Origin: a virus
Virus record (IMG/VR): IMGVR_UViG_3300027971_000032
Coordinates: 40,905-104,904 of that record
Direction: 5' to 3' (one strand)
Length of the DNA: 64,000 nucleotides
The notes below the pieces were generated by a model. It had not been told where the DNA came from. It was given only the letters and a program-made list of their open reading frames with translations, and made no database searches. How positions within the stretch are numbered: the first letter of the stretch is position 1; each line of letters begins with the position of its first letter. A program made the translations under genes and the position numbers. Below are positions 20,434 through 29,972 of this stretch, piece by piece.

Positions 20434-21033
20434 CTATATAAAGTCAGGTCCTGCAACCCATACTACCAAAGATCTTCTTATTCCTTTTGTTACTGGCGTC
20501 ACTCTATGCAGGACATAACTAGGAAAGGCAGCCAGCATTCCTTTTTCTTTATCCACTGTAAGAGGTTCTGGACCAGTTAATATCTCTAAATCGCCACCTT
20601 CGTACTCTTCAGGATCTGAAAGCTGTAATACCAAAGAAAGCTTTCTAGCACAATCAGTATTTTTACCAGCGTCTATATGCCAGGTATAATGGCTTTCCTC
20701 ATCTCCAGTATATATCGTATACTGCATATCTTCTACAAACCCGTAGAGATTAAATCTGTAGAAATCACTATTAATACTTCTGGCCAAAAAAGCCATTTTT
20801 TCATATATCCACTGATGAGGCTCTGAATTGTCTAACCACGCAGTTTTTGAGACTCTAATTTGAGTATTAACATCACCTTTAAGCCCTCCCACAATACCAT
20901 CTGATGCAGGTAGCTTTTCGCACATGTTAATTATATCTGAGACCTGTCTTGCATCAAAAGCTTCTCTCCAGGTAATAAATGGCTCATATGCAGTTTTTCT
21001 AGCTGATGCCGGTAAGAAGCTATAAAGAGACAT
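20434..21033 (-). CDS. PKHD-type Fe(II)/2-oxoglutarate-dependent hydroxylase
   Basis: 199 residues from the ATG at 21033, which overlaps the stop of the preceding oxygenase gene (TAATG); a start six codons earlier is open but less likely. Active-site motifs are clear: YTWHIDAG with iron ligands H119 and D121, EYEGGDLEIL at 143-152, FPSYVLHRVTPV with distal ligand H176, and KGIRRSL with Arg for 2-oxoglutarate. The GGDLEI...FPS..LHRV pattern is that of PiuC/prolyl-4-hydroxylase-like enzymes. Its neighbours are a second oxygenase and the Gly-Asn-Pro repeat protein, so a fibre proline or another phage protein is a plausible target. Target inferred, chemistry likely. Confidence 0.8.
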   Translation of the reverse strand: MSLYSFLPASARKTAYEPFITWREAFDARQVSDIINMCEKLPASDGIVGGLKGDVNTQIRVSKTAWLDNSEPHQWIYEKMAFLARSINSDFYRFNLYGFVEDMQYTIYTGDEESHYTWHIDAGKNTDCARKLSLVLQLSDPEEYEGGDLEILTGPEPLTVDKEKGMLAAFPSYVLHRVTPVTKGIRRSLVVWVAGPDFI

Positions 21034-21614
21034 TATGAATACTCCACCCATCCTGTCATAATATACTTTGTGCCAGATAAGGGGGGATTGCCACGATGGG
21101 TGTGGGTATAACCTGCAGGGAATATAACTAGTCTTCCTCTTTTCGCTGCAATACGCTTACTTAAATATAAAAATTCTGTTTCCCCACCTTCAATAACATC
21201 ATTCAAATACAAAATGTACGCTGCTATTCTTCTACTATATTCTAGCGATCCTTGCTCGCTATGCCACACATGATACCCTTGAGACGGTTCTGTTTCTTGT
21301 AATTTATAAGAATAAATAGTATGATTATTAAACGTATTAAGAATATCATACTTTGTAGTATACTGTTTATAGCTATTTTTCCAAAATACTTCATTAAATT
21401 CAGCTATAAACCCCCCTAAATTATCATAACTAAAATTAATTTCGGTCTGCTTCATAGGATTAAGAGTGGTAGAAACATCCTCTTTGGACAGGGTACTACA
21501 TTCATCCCTATTCCAAGTCCTATTATTATCCTTACACCATTTAAAATAGTTTATAAGACTATCACAGTATTCTGGGGTTACCACATCATCATATACACCA
21601 ATAAAATCATTCAT
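21033..21614 (-). CDS. Prolyl-4-hydroxylase-like Fe(II)/2-oxoglutarate oxygenase
   Basis: 193 residues. YHVWHSEQG at 114-122 gives H118 and an acidic ligand E120 in place of the usual Asp (HxE instead of HxD). GGETEFLY at 143-150, RLVIFPAGYTHTHRG at 161-175 (distal His) and GTKYIMTGW at 181-189 (K183 for 2-oxoglutarate, as in collagen prolyl hydroxylases) complete the fold. It lies between the small 87-aa gene and the PKHD-type oxygenase, downstream of the Gly-Asn-Pro repeat protein. Probable role: hydroxylate Pro or another residue in fibre repeats. The HxE variation is known to be tolerated in some members, so activity is likely but untested. Confidence 0.75.
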   Translation of the reverse strand: MNDFIGVYDDVVTPEYCDSLINYFKWCKDNNRTWNRDECSTLSKEDVSTTLNPMKQTEINFSYDNLGGFIAEFNEVFWKNSYKQYTTKYDILNTFNNHTIYSYKLQETEPSQGYHVWHSEQGSLEYSRRIAAYILYLNDVIEGGETEFLYLSKRIAAKRGRLVIFPAGYTHTHRGNPPLSGTKYIMTGWVEYS

Positions 21615-21621
21615 AAAAATC

Positions 21622-21885
21622 TCACAGAGTAGGGGTTATATTTCCAGTTTTATTAATTAAATCTTCATAATTATCTTTGATATATGCTTGAGCAGCCCAT
21701 TGAGCCTGTGGTGCATACATTTCTATTAATTGCTCCAAAGGAATAGGATTGTTGTTTTCATCAAAAACAACACTGATGTTAAGAGTAATCGCAGTTAATT
21801 CACCATCAAGCGGGGTGTACTTAACAAGCATATTACCTGAAGTAACATCTGCTTTTATAATTTTATATGTGAACGTATAATTCAT
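21622..21885 (-). CDS. Small hypothetical protein between Gly-rich fibre and oxygenases
   Basis: 87 residues. A beta-rich start (YTFTYKIIKADVTSGNMLVKYTP) is followed by an acidic strand and a helical C-terminal half with EQLIEMYAPQAQWAAQAYI. The start overlaps the stop of the glycine-rich fibre gene by 4 bases (ATGA), implying translational coupling. I do not recognise a named family. It could be a fibre chaperone or a small tail-tip protein. Confidence 0.6.
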   Translation of the reverse strand: MNYTFTYKIIKADVTSGNMLVKYTPLDGELTAITLNISVVFDENNNPIPLEQLIEMYAPQAQWAAQAYIKDNYEDLINKTGNITPTL

Positions 21886-23456
21886 TGTCTAGTCCATGTA
21901 ATAGTTATTTGACCGGCGCCGCCCGGACCACTACCCACTGAGTAAGGAACATTCTGCTTTAAATTAAATTTACCTGACCAATTTGAAGTGGTAACACTAC
22001 TTATCGTACCATCAGCCCCTTTAGTACCAGGGATGCCAGCGCTACCAGCAACTCCAGGGTTTCCGCTATTACCAGGATTGCCTGGATTAGCACCGGAACC
22101 GGAATTTCCGCTACTCCCTGTATTACCTGGATTACCAGAATTTCCTGGATTACCAGAAATTGGATTAGCTGATGCAGCGCCCCCACCGCCACCGCCACCA
22201 CCAGCAGCTTTAGAATTAGTATTTACCCATCTAGCTGCTCCACCTGATCCCGACCCACCACCCCATGTATAATTAGCCGGTGTGCCGCTACCTCCTGTAG
22301 AGTTTCCATTACCGTTTCGTATAGCACCAGCACCAAAAGTAGCTAACCCATATGCAGTACCACCGTTACCGGCAACGACCTGTCCGGTACCTGGTGTAGC
22401 TGTAGAAACTCCCGCATTACCTGGTCCGCCACTATATGATGATCCTACTATAGGGTCTGCGCTACCACCGGCGCCACCAGCCCCACCAAAAAGGCCCGTA
22501 GTACTACCAAAAACATATCCATATCCACCGCCACCACCAGCACCCCCTGTTCCTGCTGACCCTCCGGAACCTCCTGTCCCATTGTTACCTGGGTTGCCAG
22601 ATGACCCTGAATTTCCTGGGTTACCAGCAGATCCCGCTGTACCTCCGTTACCACCAGTACCATTATTTCCAGCAGTGCCATCAGTACCCTTGCTACCTTT
22701 AGTGCCACTATTTCCAGAAGTGCCAGGAAAAGTATAATTGCTAAACGTGGTTGAATTACCCGAAGTACCAGAATTACCTGGAGAGCCATCATTACCTAGC
22801 CCTCCTGATCCAGCACCATTACCTGCTGAGCCTGGTGTGCCAGCAGTACCACTACCACCACTTGAACCTGCACCACCAGCACCACCGGCGCCGGCGCCGG
22901 ACCCATCGCTGCCTGGGTTGCCTGCTGTTCCAGGTAGACCAGGCCCGCCGTCACTATATGGCCACTTAAATGGGGTTGTAGATACGCCAGGGCCTGGGTT
23001 AGAAGTTTCTCCAGCTTTACCCCACCCGTTTATTACAGGTCGACCCTTAGAGTCTATTTGATAGTAATACGCATAACCACCTGACATATATTGCAAATTA
23101 GTAGATGAGCTTGCTGCAGCACCTCCAGCACCGCCGCCACCAGCATTCCCTGGATTTCCTGCGTTGCCTGCAGTACCTGGATTTCCAGCAGGGCCTCCAG
23201 GTCCGCCTGGACCCCCCGAACCATTATTACCAGGGTTGCCTTGGTTACCTGCACTACCAGGATTACCTGCTGAACCGGCTGTGCCTGCTGTGCCCCCTGT
23301 GCCGCCAGTACCTGCAGTACCTGCCCCTCCTCTACCTGTGCCACTTATACTTACAACCCCAAAAGGTAATGTAAGATTGCCTGTACCAGAGTTTAAGGTA
23401 ATTGATCCAGCGTTAACTAGAGTTCGGCGGAGTGTTGTTCTTAAACCTAAAGGCAT
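21882..23456 (-). CDS. Glycine-rich Gly-Asn-Pro repeat adhesin
   Basis: 524 residues. A short beta-strand N-terminus (ITLNSGTGNLTLPFGVVSIS) is followed by long runs with Gly at every third position: GTAGTGGTGGTAG, GNPGSAGNQGNPGNNG, GGPGGPGGPAGNPG and many more. Islands of aromatic residues such as QYMSGGYAYYYQIDSKG and GGGYGYVFGSTTG interrupt them. The C-terminus (YSVGSGPGGAGQITITWTRQ) resembles glycine-rich tail proteins. Pro is mostly in Y (Gly-Asn-Pro-Gly), the context of collagen prolyl 4-hydroxylases, and two 2-oxoglutarate oxygenases follow. Two folds fit: collagen triple helix or polyglycine-II helices as in phage gp38-type adhesins. Receptor-binding tip is the likely role. Confidence 0.75.
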   Translation of the reverse strand: MPLGLRTTLRRTLVNAGSITLNSGTGNLTLPFGVVSISGTGRGGAGTAGTGGTGGTAGTAGSAGNPGSAGNQGNPGNNGSGGPGGPGGPAGNPGTAGNAGNPGNAGGGGAGGAAASSSTNLQYMSGGYAYYYQIDSKGRPVINGWGKAGETSNPGPGVSTTPFKWPYSDGGPGLPGTAGNPGSDGSGAGAGGAGGAGSSGGSGTAGTPGSAGNGAGSGGLGNDGSPGNSGTSGNSTTFSNYTFPGTSGNSGTKGSKGTDGTAGNNGTGGNGGTAGSAGNPGNSGSSGNPGNNGTGGSGGSAGTGGAGGGGGYGYVFGSTTGLFGGAGGAGGSADPIVGSSYSGGPGNAGVSTATPGTGQVVAGNGGTAYGLATFGAGAIRNGNGNSTGGSGTPANYTWGGGSGSGGAARWVNTNSKAAGGGGGGGGAASANPISGNPGNSGNPGNTGSSGNSGSGANPGNPGNSGNPGVAGSAGIPGTKGADGTISSVTTSNWSGKFNLKQNVPYSVGSGPGGAGQITITWTRQ

Positions 23457-23457
23457 T

Positions 23458-23781
23458 TTATAATGCCACTAAAGCAGGTAATTGATCTTTAACGTTCTGT
23501 AAACCTTCAATAAAGTTTGATGTAAGTGCGTATGAAGGTCTGCCATCGTCATGCTCCTCTTTGTAGGTCACGAATGGCCAGGAACTAGCAGTTAGTTGTT
23601 TATCTTTCCACCACGTGTTAAGATTGTTTATTACTGTATCTAAAACTGCTGTATTATTATAATGCATTCTAACATACTTGATATCTGTATGATCTAACCA
23701 TGCGGCAAGATCGTGTCCATCTAGCGAATTAACTGAATCACAAGTATATAAAATAATTTCGTGAATTTTTACGACAGCCAT
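23458..23781 (-). CDS. Small hypothetical protein upstream of the Gly-rich adhesin
   Basis: 107 residues from the ATG at 23781, chosen because GGAGG stands 8 bases upstream and because the 21-codon-longer frame would run into the preceding gene. The sequence has a thioredoxin-like feel: EIILYTCDSVNS, then a helix, then KYVRMHYNN, then SSWPFVTYKEEHDDG. It has no CxxC pair and cannot be a normal thioredoxin or glutaredoxin. A C-terminal helix (FIEGLQNVKDQLPALVAL) closes the protein. Its stop abuts the Gly-rich adhesin start. Function unknown. Confidence 0.6.
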   Translation of the reverse strand: MAVVKIHEIILYTCDSVNSLDGHDLAAWLDHTDIKYVRMHYNNTAVLDTVINNLNTWWKDKQLTASSWPFVTYKEEHDDGRPSYALTSNFIEGLQNVKDQLPALVAL

Positions 23782-23794
23782 TTTACCTTCCTCC

Positions 23795-26224
23795 TTAAGC
23801 GACGTTGGCCATAGCAAAAGTACCAAAATATGATGTTCCACCATCTAATGTAAAGAATGTAAGAACATCAGACCTATTAGCAGTTGTAGTTAGCACCGGG
23901 CTAACTGCATCAGTATACTTAGCACCTGTAAATGATGCCGTTCTTGAACCAGTACCATCTTGTTTTAAGATAACTGTTACTGGTTTTGTAAACCCTACCG
24001 TTGGTGGGTTAGTAAATGTAAACGTTACACTAGTAGCAAGAGTTAAATTAAAGATATTGGATAGACTTAAATCTATATTATAGGTTGATGTGGAGACTGT
24101 AGCTGTATTAACTGTTTCGGTGTAAGCTGTAAGGGTAGTGAATGCATCTCCCTTGTCACCTTTTGCACCGGTAGTACCATTATCGCCCTTAATACTCAAT
24201 CCAGTTCCGGAAAATTGTACTGCAAGATTAGCACCAGTTAAAAATGGTGAATTATAGCTGCCAGTAATATTAGTTACATTAAATTTAGAATTATAAGCCT
24301 GGCTACCTGCTGCAGTGCTGCTTACTGAATATAATAGGGTTTGAGAAGTATTAGCAATATTAGTAATTTCAAGATAACCCTTAAACGTAGTATTGCCTAG
24401 GTTATTGTAATTACTAATTAAGAGCTGATTGTTAGCACCAGTATTGTCTATATTTCTTACGGTAATTGCAGTAACACTTGAAGGAGTTGCGCTATTAAAA
24501 ATAAGTGAACCAATACCTGGAGCTGATACGGATTCTGTTGTACCTGTATCAAACAGATAGTTTATACCAGCAGTAAGCCCGCTGGTTCCTGAGTCACCTT
24601 TAGACCCAGCGTCTCCCTTATCACCTTTAGCACCCTGATCACCTTTGTCACCCTTGGTGCCAGTAGAACCTAGGTCTCCTTTGTCGCCTTTAGCCCCCTG
24701 GTCGCCTTTATCACCTTTGGAACCGGCCGTACCAGTCGTACCAGTATCCCCTTTACTACCCAACCCGTTAGGAGTAAATGTAAATAGTAGGGATGAGGTA
24801 TCCTGGAATACTGCAGTATACCCGTTATTAATATTTGAAACTGTGAATAATTTGTTTGTTGCTTGACTACCTTCTGATATGCTGCTAACGTTAAATAGTG
24901 CTGTCTGTGATGTATTAGCTGTATTACGTACAGTAAGCAAACCTTTAAGAGTAGTATTGCCATAGCTACCAAACGCATTAAACAAATTATTACTGTCGTT
25001 AATATTACCGTCAACCTTTCTTACAGTAATAGACGTTACCGATCCTAATGTAGCGGAGTTAAAAATAGCTCCACCTATAGGAGGTTGAGAAGCACTTTCA
25101 GTTGTTGATACACTAAATGTGTAAGGTATACCAGCTTCTCTTCCTGCGGAGCCTGTATCTCCCTTGTCACCTTTACCACCAGTAGTTCCTATATCGCCCT
25201 TATCGCCTTTGTCACCTTTAGTACCTACCTCACCTTTATCACCTTTTGAGCCGGCTGTGCCGGTATCACCCTTGTCACCTTTTGCCCCGGTAACACCTAT
25301 ATCACCTTTATCGCCCTTTGACCCTACTTCACCTTTATCGCCTGATAGAGAGACTTGCACAGTTACATTTTCTAACGATGTAAGGCCTGAAGTAACTCCA
25401 CCCAAATATGTAATGTTAAATTTAATTGCGCCAGTTACACTTGTGTCTGCAGCACTAGTTATTCTGTAGACAGCAAATTCATTAGTATTTTCACTTGATC
25501 TAATATACAGAAGGGCTTTATTAGCACTACTACTACTTCCAACAGCACTCCAAATATTAGAAGTACTATTACCTCCAAACTCACTAGAGCTGAAAGATAC
25601 AATAGTAGCAAGAGAATAGTTAGCATTGTTAAGACGTAATCTTCCACTTACTGGAGCAGTGCTCATAGTAGTAGAAGTATCAAACGAATAAACTAGATCA
25701 CTGTATGTGCGTATAGGAAAGAAGTATGTGCCGTCGTTAGTAAACTTCCAGGTACTAGTAGTTTCATCCCATAGAATATAAACATCTGGACTAGTACCGC
25801 GGTTTACTGTGATAGAGGCATTACCTGCCGGAGCGCCAGTAAGAGCAGAATAGAGAAGAATGTCTCCTGTACCAATCTCTAGTCTTTGGGCTGATTGGAA
25901 TGTTGCAATACCAGTAACAGTAAGATTCCCTGATACTGTTACTGTCTCTGTGTTTACTGTGAAGACTGTAGATTGTGTTGCATTGGCCGACGTTACACTG
26001 AAGGCACCATTACTTACAGTAAGATTACCTTTAGAAACGGTTACTGAGTTTCCTAAGACTGAACGACCTGTGGCGTTGATAGATAGCCCTGTTGGATTAT
26101 CTATGATAAGTGACTTTCCGTTAATAGTTACATTACCAGATATACTTACAGTATTTCCAATAGTTGCAGTATTATTAACAACAATACCGTTTTTAACTCT
26201 AAAGTCTTGAGTATTTGCAGCCAT
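23795..26224 (-). CDS. Collagen-like tail fibre (809 aa)
   Basis: The N-terminal 150 residues are fibre-type (FRVKNGIVVNNTATIGNTVS, ITVNRGTSPDVYILWDETTS). Three beta modules of about 110 residues (each with a TTESASQPPIGG, IFNSATLGSVTSITVRKV-like segment) alternate with collagen-like tracts at about 25130-25350 and 24570-24760 ([38 protein letters not shown]). Again Lys dominates the Y position and Pro is essentially absent. The C-terminal domain ends SYFGTFAMANVA with FFTLDGG just before. Probably a trimeric fibre whose collagen tracts could be modified by the PLOD-like enzyme. Confidence 0.8.
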   Translation of the reverse strand: MAANTQDFRVKNGIVVNNTATIGNTVSISGNVTINGKSLIIDNPTGLSINATGRSVLGNSVTVSKGNLTVSNGAFSVTSANATQSTVFTVNTETVTVSGNLTVTGIATFQSAQRLEIGTGDILLYSALTGAPAGNASITVNRGTSPDVYILWDETTSTWKFTNDGTYFFPIRTYSDLVYSFDTSTTMSTAPVSGRLRLNNANYSLATIVSFSSSEFGGNSTSNIWSAVGSSSSANKALLYIRSSENTNEFAVYRITSAADTSVTGAIKFNITYLGGVTSGLTSLENVTVQVSLSGDKGEVGSKGDKGDIGVTGAKGDKGDTGTAGSKGDKGEVGTKGDKGDKGDIGTTGGKGDKGDTGSAGREAGIPYTFSVSTTESASQPPIGGAIFNSATLGSVTSITVRKVDGNINDSNNLFNAFGSYGNTTLKGLLTVRNTANTSQTALFNVSSISEGSQATNKLFTVSNINNGYTAVFQDTSSLLFTFTPNGLGSKGDTGTTGTAGSKGDKGDQGAKGDKGDLGSTGTKGDKGDQGAKGDKGDAGSKGDSGTSGLTAGINYLFDTGTTESVSAPGIGSLIFNSATPSSVTAITVRNIDNTGANNQLLISNYNNLGNTTFKGYLEITNIANTSQTLLYSVSSTAAGSQAYNSKFNVTNITGSYNSPFLTGANLAVQFSGTGLSIKGDNGTTGAKGDKGDAFTTLTAYTETVNTATVSTSTYNIDLSLSNIFNLTLATSVTFTFTNPPTVGFTKPVTVILKQDGTGSRTASFTGAKYTDAVSPVLTTTANRSDVLTFFTLDGGTSYFGTFAMANVA

Positions 26225-26245
26225 TTAGCTTCCCTTTCCGCCGTA

Positions 26246-27784
26246 TTAACGTACTTTCTGTCTTACGCCTCTGAATTGAAGATTTGCCGTTCCACCCTTA
26301 GATGCAAGATATGCAGATGTTGGATTAGCAACTAGAAGGATAGCAGTTGAATTAGCACTGGTACCTACTTCTATAAAATTTGTATTTGTATATATCGTAC
26401 CAAACTGGGTTGAATGCACATTGCCATAACCATAAACTACATTGACCTCTGTCATTACTACTTCGTTAATTTGCTCATTATCTTGCACTTGAATAGTAAA
26501 CTTAACAGCTTGGTATCCAGTACCCTGCTCGCTATTAATAGCATCTATAATTTGAGGGTCAGTATTAGAGAACTGCAAGAAAGAATAAGGACCAGTTAAC
26601 CCGCCAAAGGCTGAATTAGAACTGTATATGGTATTTGGTGGCACGATAGGGCATACAGTTGCAGTAACAGTATTTTGATCAGTGCCGCCCATGAATACAA
26701 TATTTGCATATAAGTCGCCTGAGCAGATCAGGTCCCCGCCGGTTTGAATAGTACCATTAGCATATACTTTAGTATTACTAATAGAAAGTAATGCAGCTGG
26801 TGCATTGTTAGACAAACCTACGTTACCGTTTGCTGCAAGGAAAATATAACCCGAACCAGAATTGTTATTGGATGCAAGTCTTAACTGATTTCCAGTGTCA
26901 GCGTAAATAGTAATTGTATTACCGCCTGCATACGAATTTGTTGACGTTACGTGTACGGCTGAGTTGTCTGTTGTATTCTCTACGGTAAATATTTCTGTTG
27001 TACCAGTACCAATTACGTGTAGCGGGTGCTGTGGTGTTGATGTTGCGATACCAACATAATTAGTAACCGCGTCAACAAATAGGGTGCTGGTATCGACTGC
27101 TAAGTTGCCTGTAATTGATGTTAAGCCGCCACTAAACGTTGCATTGCTAGAAATAGTAACAAGATTACCTGTTAGTGTAACGTTAGATGTGGTATTATTT
27201 CCGTTAACGGATATATTAGTAACAGTGGTATTGGCTTTAAGATTAGTATTACCAGTAACGTTAGAAACACTATTAACATTAAAACCAGTAGTTCTAATAT
27301 TTGTATTGACTCCAGTAACAGTCATAAAGGTTGTTGTGCTGTTGCCGTATACCTGTAGCACATTTACCGTGCTATTACCCCATATCTGAGTGTTGCTTAA
27401 TACTTGCACACTATCAGCAATTATGTAAGTGTTAGATGAAGAGATACTTACGTTGGAAGTAATGTTAAGAGTGTTTGCTACTATATTGGCAGCATATCCG
27501 GAAATACTAACATTCGATGATGTTGTAGAATTAGCTAAGCCTACAGTTATTGTTGATATATTAGCAGTGTTGCCGCTAGTACCACCTCTTAAAACAGAGG
27601 TAGATAATACATTCGCTGATAACGTACCTATAACACTAGCATTGCCAGAAGTATTCGCCCCATTAATAGTGTTACTTGTAGTAACTATTTCATAAGTTAG
27701 CGCACCTAGTAGTTGATTGGTTTTATTATATAAACCATAAAATGTATCTGTAGCAATTTGCAAATTAGAAATAGGTCTAGACAT
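26246..27784 (-). CDS. Tail-fibre protein with Asn/Thr/Val strand repeats
   Basis: 512 residues. The N-terminus SRPISNLQIATDTFYGLYNKTNQLLGALTYE is a helix-rich anchor, followed by short fibre repeats (NISTITVGLANSTTSSNVSI, NVTGNTNLKANTTVTN). A middle segment has FVDAVTNYVGIATSTPQHPLHVIG, the usual lead-in to fibre head domains. The last 150 residues form a mixed domain (YSFLQFSNTDPQIIDAINSE, VYGYGNVHSTQFGTIYTNTN) ending LQFRGVRQKVR. Likely a long fibre subunit. No collagen-like repeat. Confidence 0.65.
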   Translation of the reverse strand: MSRPISNLQIATDTFYGLYNKTNQLLGALTYEIVTTSNTINGANTSGNASVIGTLSANVLSTSVLRGGTSGNTANISTITVGLANSTTSSNVSISGYAANIVANTLNITSNVSISSSNTYIIADSVQVLSNTQIWGNSTVNVLQVYGNSTTTFMTVTGVNTNIRTTGFNVNSVSNVTGNTNLKANTTVTNISVNGNNTTSNVTLTGNLVTISSNATFSGGLTSITGNLAVDTSTLFVDAVTNYVGIATSTPQHPLHVIGTGTTEIFTVENTTDNSAVHVTSTNSYAGGNTITIYADTGNQLRLASNNNSGSGYIFLAANGNVGLSNNAPAALLSISNTKVYANGTIQTGGDLICSGDLYANIVFMGGTDQNTVTATVCPIVPPNTIYSSNSAFGGLTGPYSFLQFSNTDPQIIDAINSEQGTGYQAVKFTIQVQDNEQINEVVMTEVNVVYGYGNVHSTQFGTIYTNTNFIEVGTSANSTAILLVANPTSAYLASKGGTANLQFRGVRQKVR

Positions 27785-27792
27785 TTTTTACC

Positions 27793-29964
27793 TTATACGG
27801 ATAGCGCGATTGCTCTAACGTCACTTACTGACGGATAATAACCAGTAGTAGAATCTGATACTAAAATTATTTTAACTTTAAAGGCTGTATATCCTTCTAC
27901 AACACTCAGCTCACTAGAGTGATAAGTTAGTTTACCAGAATTTAAATAGTCTTTGAATGCAGTGCCAGGGTAGTCTAGAACTTCTACTACTAGGCCCCCT
28001 GAAGCAAATGAAGCAAGCTTAAGATTAATAGCATCTTGTTCACTATCACCGTTAACATAATAATTTATATCTCTAGTAATTCTAATTCTATTTTCATACA
28101 CCCCTTCTACTTCGGAAATAACTGATTGATCCGGGAATAGCGGGTTGTAAATTCTTACTAGATTACCTGGACTAACCACATCATTAATAAACCCGCTAGT
28201 GCCTATCAAGGTTCTAGCTGCATAGCTATCTTTGCCGTCAAAATTAATAGTGAATGTACCAGTGACTGCTCTACCTGAGACTGTATTGTCATAACTAGAT
28301 AATGGATAATATGACAGATCATACTCTAGTTCCACTAAGTCATTTTCATTATCTACAGCGCTAAACAGATTATCTGGAGACACATTCTTTAATCTGGTCC
28401 AAAGTTTATTATCTTTTATGTCACCATCGTTATCATTATAGAAGCTTACATATACTTGTAGTTCAGTGCCTGCTGGTTGATGTGCGGTTAAATATACTTT
28501 TATATCTTCCGCAACAACGCCCTTTGCTAAGCTTACATCGCGACCAATATACTTTGCAGCTGATTTACCTTTTCCTGGTAATTCTTCGTCTGTGTAATTA
28601 GCATCAGCATAGACGGATGTTGCATGAAACAACATATCTTCTTCGTCGAGTACCGGGGTAAGAAATGGATTATCAGTATCAAATAGTAGATAAAAATTAA
28701 CTGATTTATCATTATTAAGAAACGCAGGATTGCTTACTTCATTAGATCTTGAGCTGCAATAGGCTTTGTATTCTACTACATTAGTCTTTTTAAATTGTCT
28801 AACTTCTATATCGCTGTCTACTGTTACATATGTCGAGTTAGAAAAATTAACGTACGTATTGGTAGTAGTGTCTACTGGAGCAAGAATTTTAAATTCAGAT
28901 AAAAATTGATTTACTGGATAATTTTCAACTGATGAAATTTTAACTGAAGAACCAGAAAGCTCCCCTACTATAGTATTGCTGGTGCTATTAGCAGCAAAAT
29001 TATAGGTAGAATTAGCACTCGAGCCGCCTAAAATAACAAATCCTTTTTGCTTGTTAAAATCTACTACTCTTGCAGTAGGTGCTATTAAATAATTAGCCGA
29101 CGAATTAGTTACTGGTACGGGTGATGAAAGTGATAGTGTTGTGTTGTTTGAAATACTATTAATTCTACGAATAATATTCGTGTTGCCAGAGTTTAATACG
29201 ATAGTATCGCCGGCAGTAAAGTTAGTAGTAAATACAGTACTAACTCCGCGAACTATATTGTTACCTGCAACAATGGCAACAGTTTGAGCAGTGACATATC
29301 CGGTATTACAAAACACTGATTCCCCACCTATTAACCTACCAGTAGAGAAATCTTTAAAGAATGTTACATATTCCATATCTCTGTTAACAGCATTGTATAA
29401 TGTGGGTGTCTGTTGAAATACTGCTGATGAGATATTAAATTTTAAATCTGTATCTGTTAGAGGTGTTAAGGATGTGCCGTTAGTAAGAACAAAGAACTGG
29501 CCATCTAATGCCCCTTTTGTAACAGGGGAGCTTTGTGTTTCGTTGTATGTTTCTCCTGCCTTGTTTCGCCACAATGCAAATTGCGAATCGCCGCTATCTA
29601 ATTTAATTACGAATGCATAAAACTTGTCTGTTGAAATAGGTACAGGAATATCAAATCTAAACGTTGTAGCAGATTGTCCAGTAGTTGATGTGTTAATATT
29701 TGCATATTCAACACGGGCGCGTCCGTATTTAATGTATGTGTTAAGCTTTGGAGTAGCGATATTGTTTATGTTTTCTGTTTCACAAATATAAACAGTTGCA
29801 CCAGGCTGTACAGAAACACCACCAGTGCTTGTCTGAGACGAAGACGCAGCACTTGGTTTATTTTTAAAATACAAATCGATTTTAGAAAGGAAAACGTATG
29901 GTGACTTGAGAACCGCATTACTGTCAACTAGAAACGTTTGTGCAAAATCAGCTACTATAGTCAT
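27793..29964 (-). CDS. Virion structural protein (723 aa)
   Basis: The N-terminus MTIVADFAQTFLVDSNAVLKSPYVFLSKIDLYFKNKP carries the FxxDxxxxxxpyvflskIdLYFk pattern seen in large T4-like phage baseplate/fibre-connector proteins that sit next to DUF4815-like proteins. The rest is beta-rich, including VYICETENINNIATPKLNTY and FKAYCSSRSNEVSN-like stretches, and ends SVSDVRAIALSV. It is probably incorporated at the baseplate periphery, where fibres attach. No enzymatic motif. Confidence 0.65.
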   Translation of the reverse strand: MTIVADFAQTFLVDSNAVLKSPYVFLSKIDLYFKNKPSAASSSQTSTGGVSVQPGATVYICETENINNIATPKLNTYIKYGRARVEYANINTSTTGQSATTFRFDIPVPISTDKFYAFVIKLDSGDSQFALWRNKAGETYNETQSSPVTKGALDGQFFVLTNGTSLTPLTDTDLKFNISSAVFQQTPTLYNAVNRDMEYVTFFKDFSTGRLIGGESVFCNTGYVTAQTVAIVAGNNIVRGVSTVFTTNFTAGDTIVLNSGNTNIIRRINSISNNTTLSLSSPVPVTNSSANYLIAPTARVVDFNKQKGFVILGGSSANSTYNFAANSTSNTIVGELSGSSVKISSVENYPVNQFLSEFKILAPVDTTTNTYVNFSNSTYVTVDSDIEVRQFKKTNVVEYKAYCSSRSNEVSNPAFLNNDKSVNFYLLFDTDNPFLTPVLDEEDMLFHATSVYADANYTDEELPGKGKSAAKYIGRDVSLAKGVVAEDIKVYLTAHQPAGTELQVYVSFYNDNDGDIKDNKLWTRLKNVSPDNLFSAVDNENDLVELEYDLSYYPLSSYDNTVSGRAVTGTFTINFDGKDSYAARTLIGTSGFINDVVSPGNLVRIYNPLFPDQSVISEVEGVYENRIRITRDINYYVNGDSEQDAINLKLASFASGGLVVEVLDYPGTAFKDYLNSGKLTYHSSELSVVEGYTAFKVKIILVSDSTTGYYPSVSDVRAIALSV

Positions 29965-29972
29965 GTGAACCT

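Noticed and set aside
23458-23781. Thioredoxin/glutaredoxin assignment for the 107-aa protein
   Set aside because: The strand pattern is suggestive but there is a single Cys and no CxxC active site.
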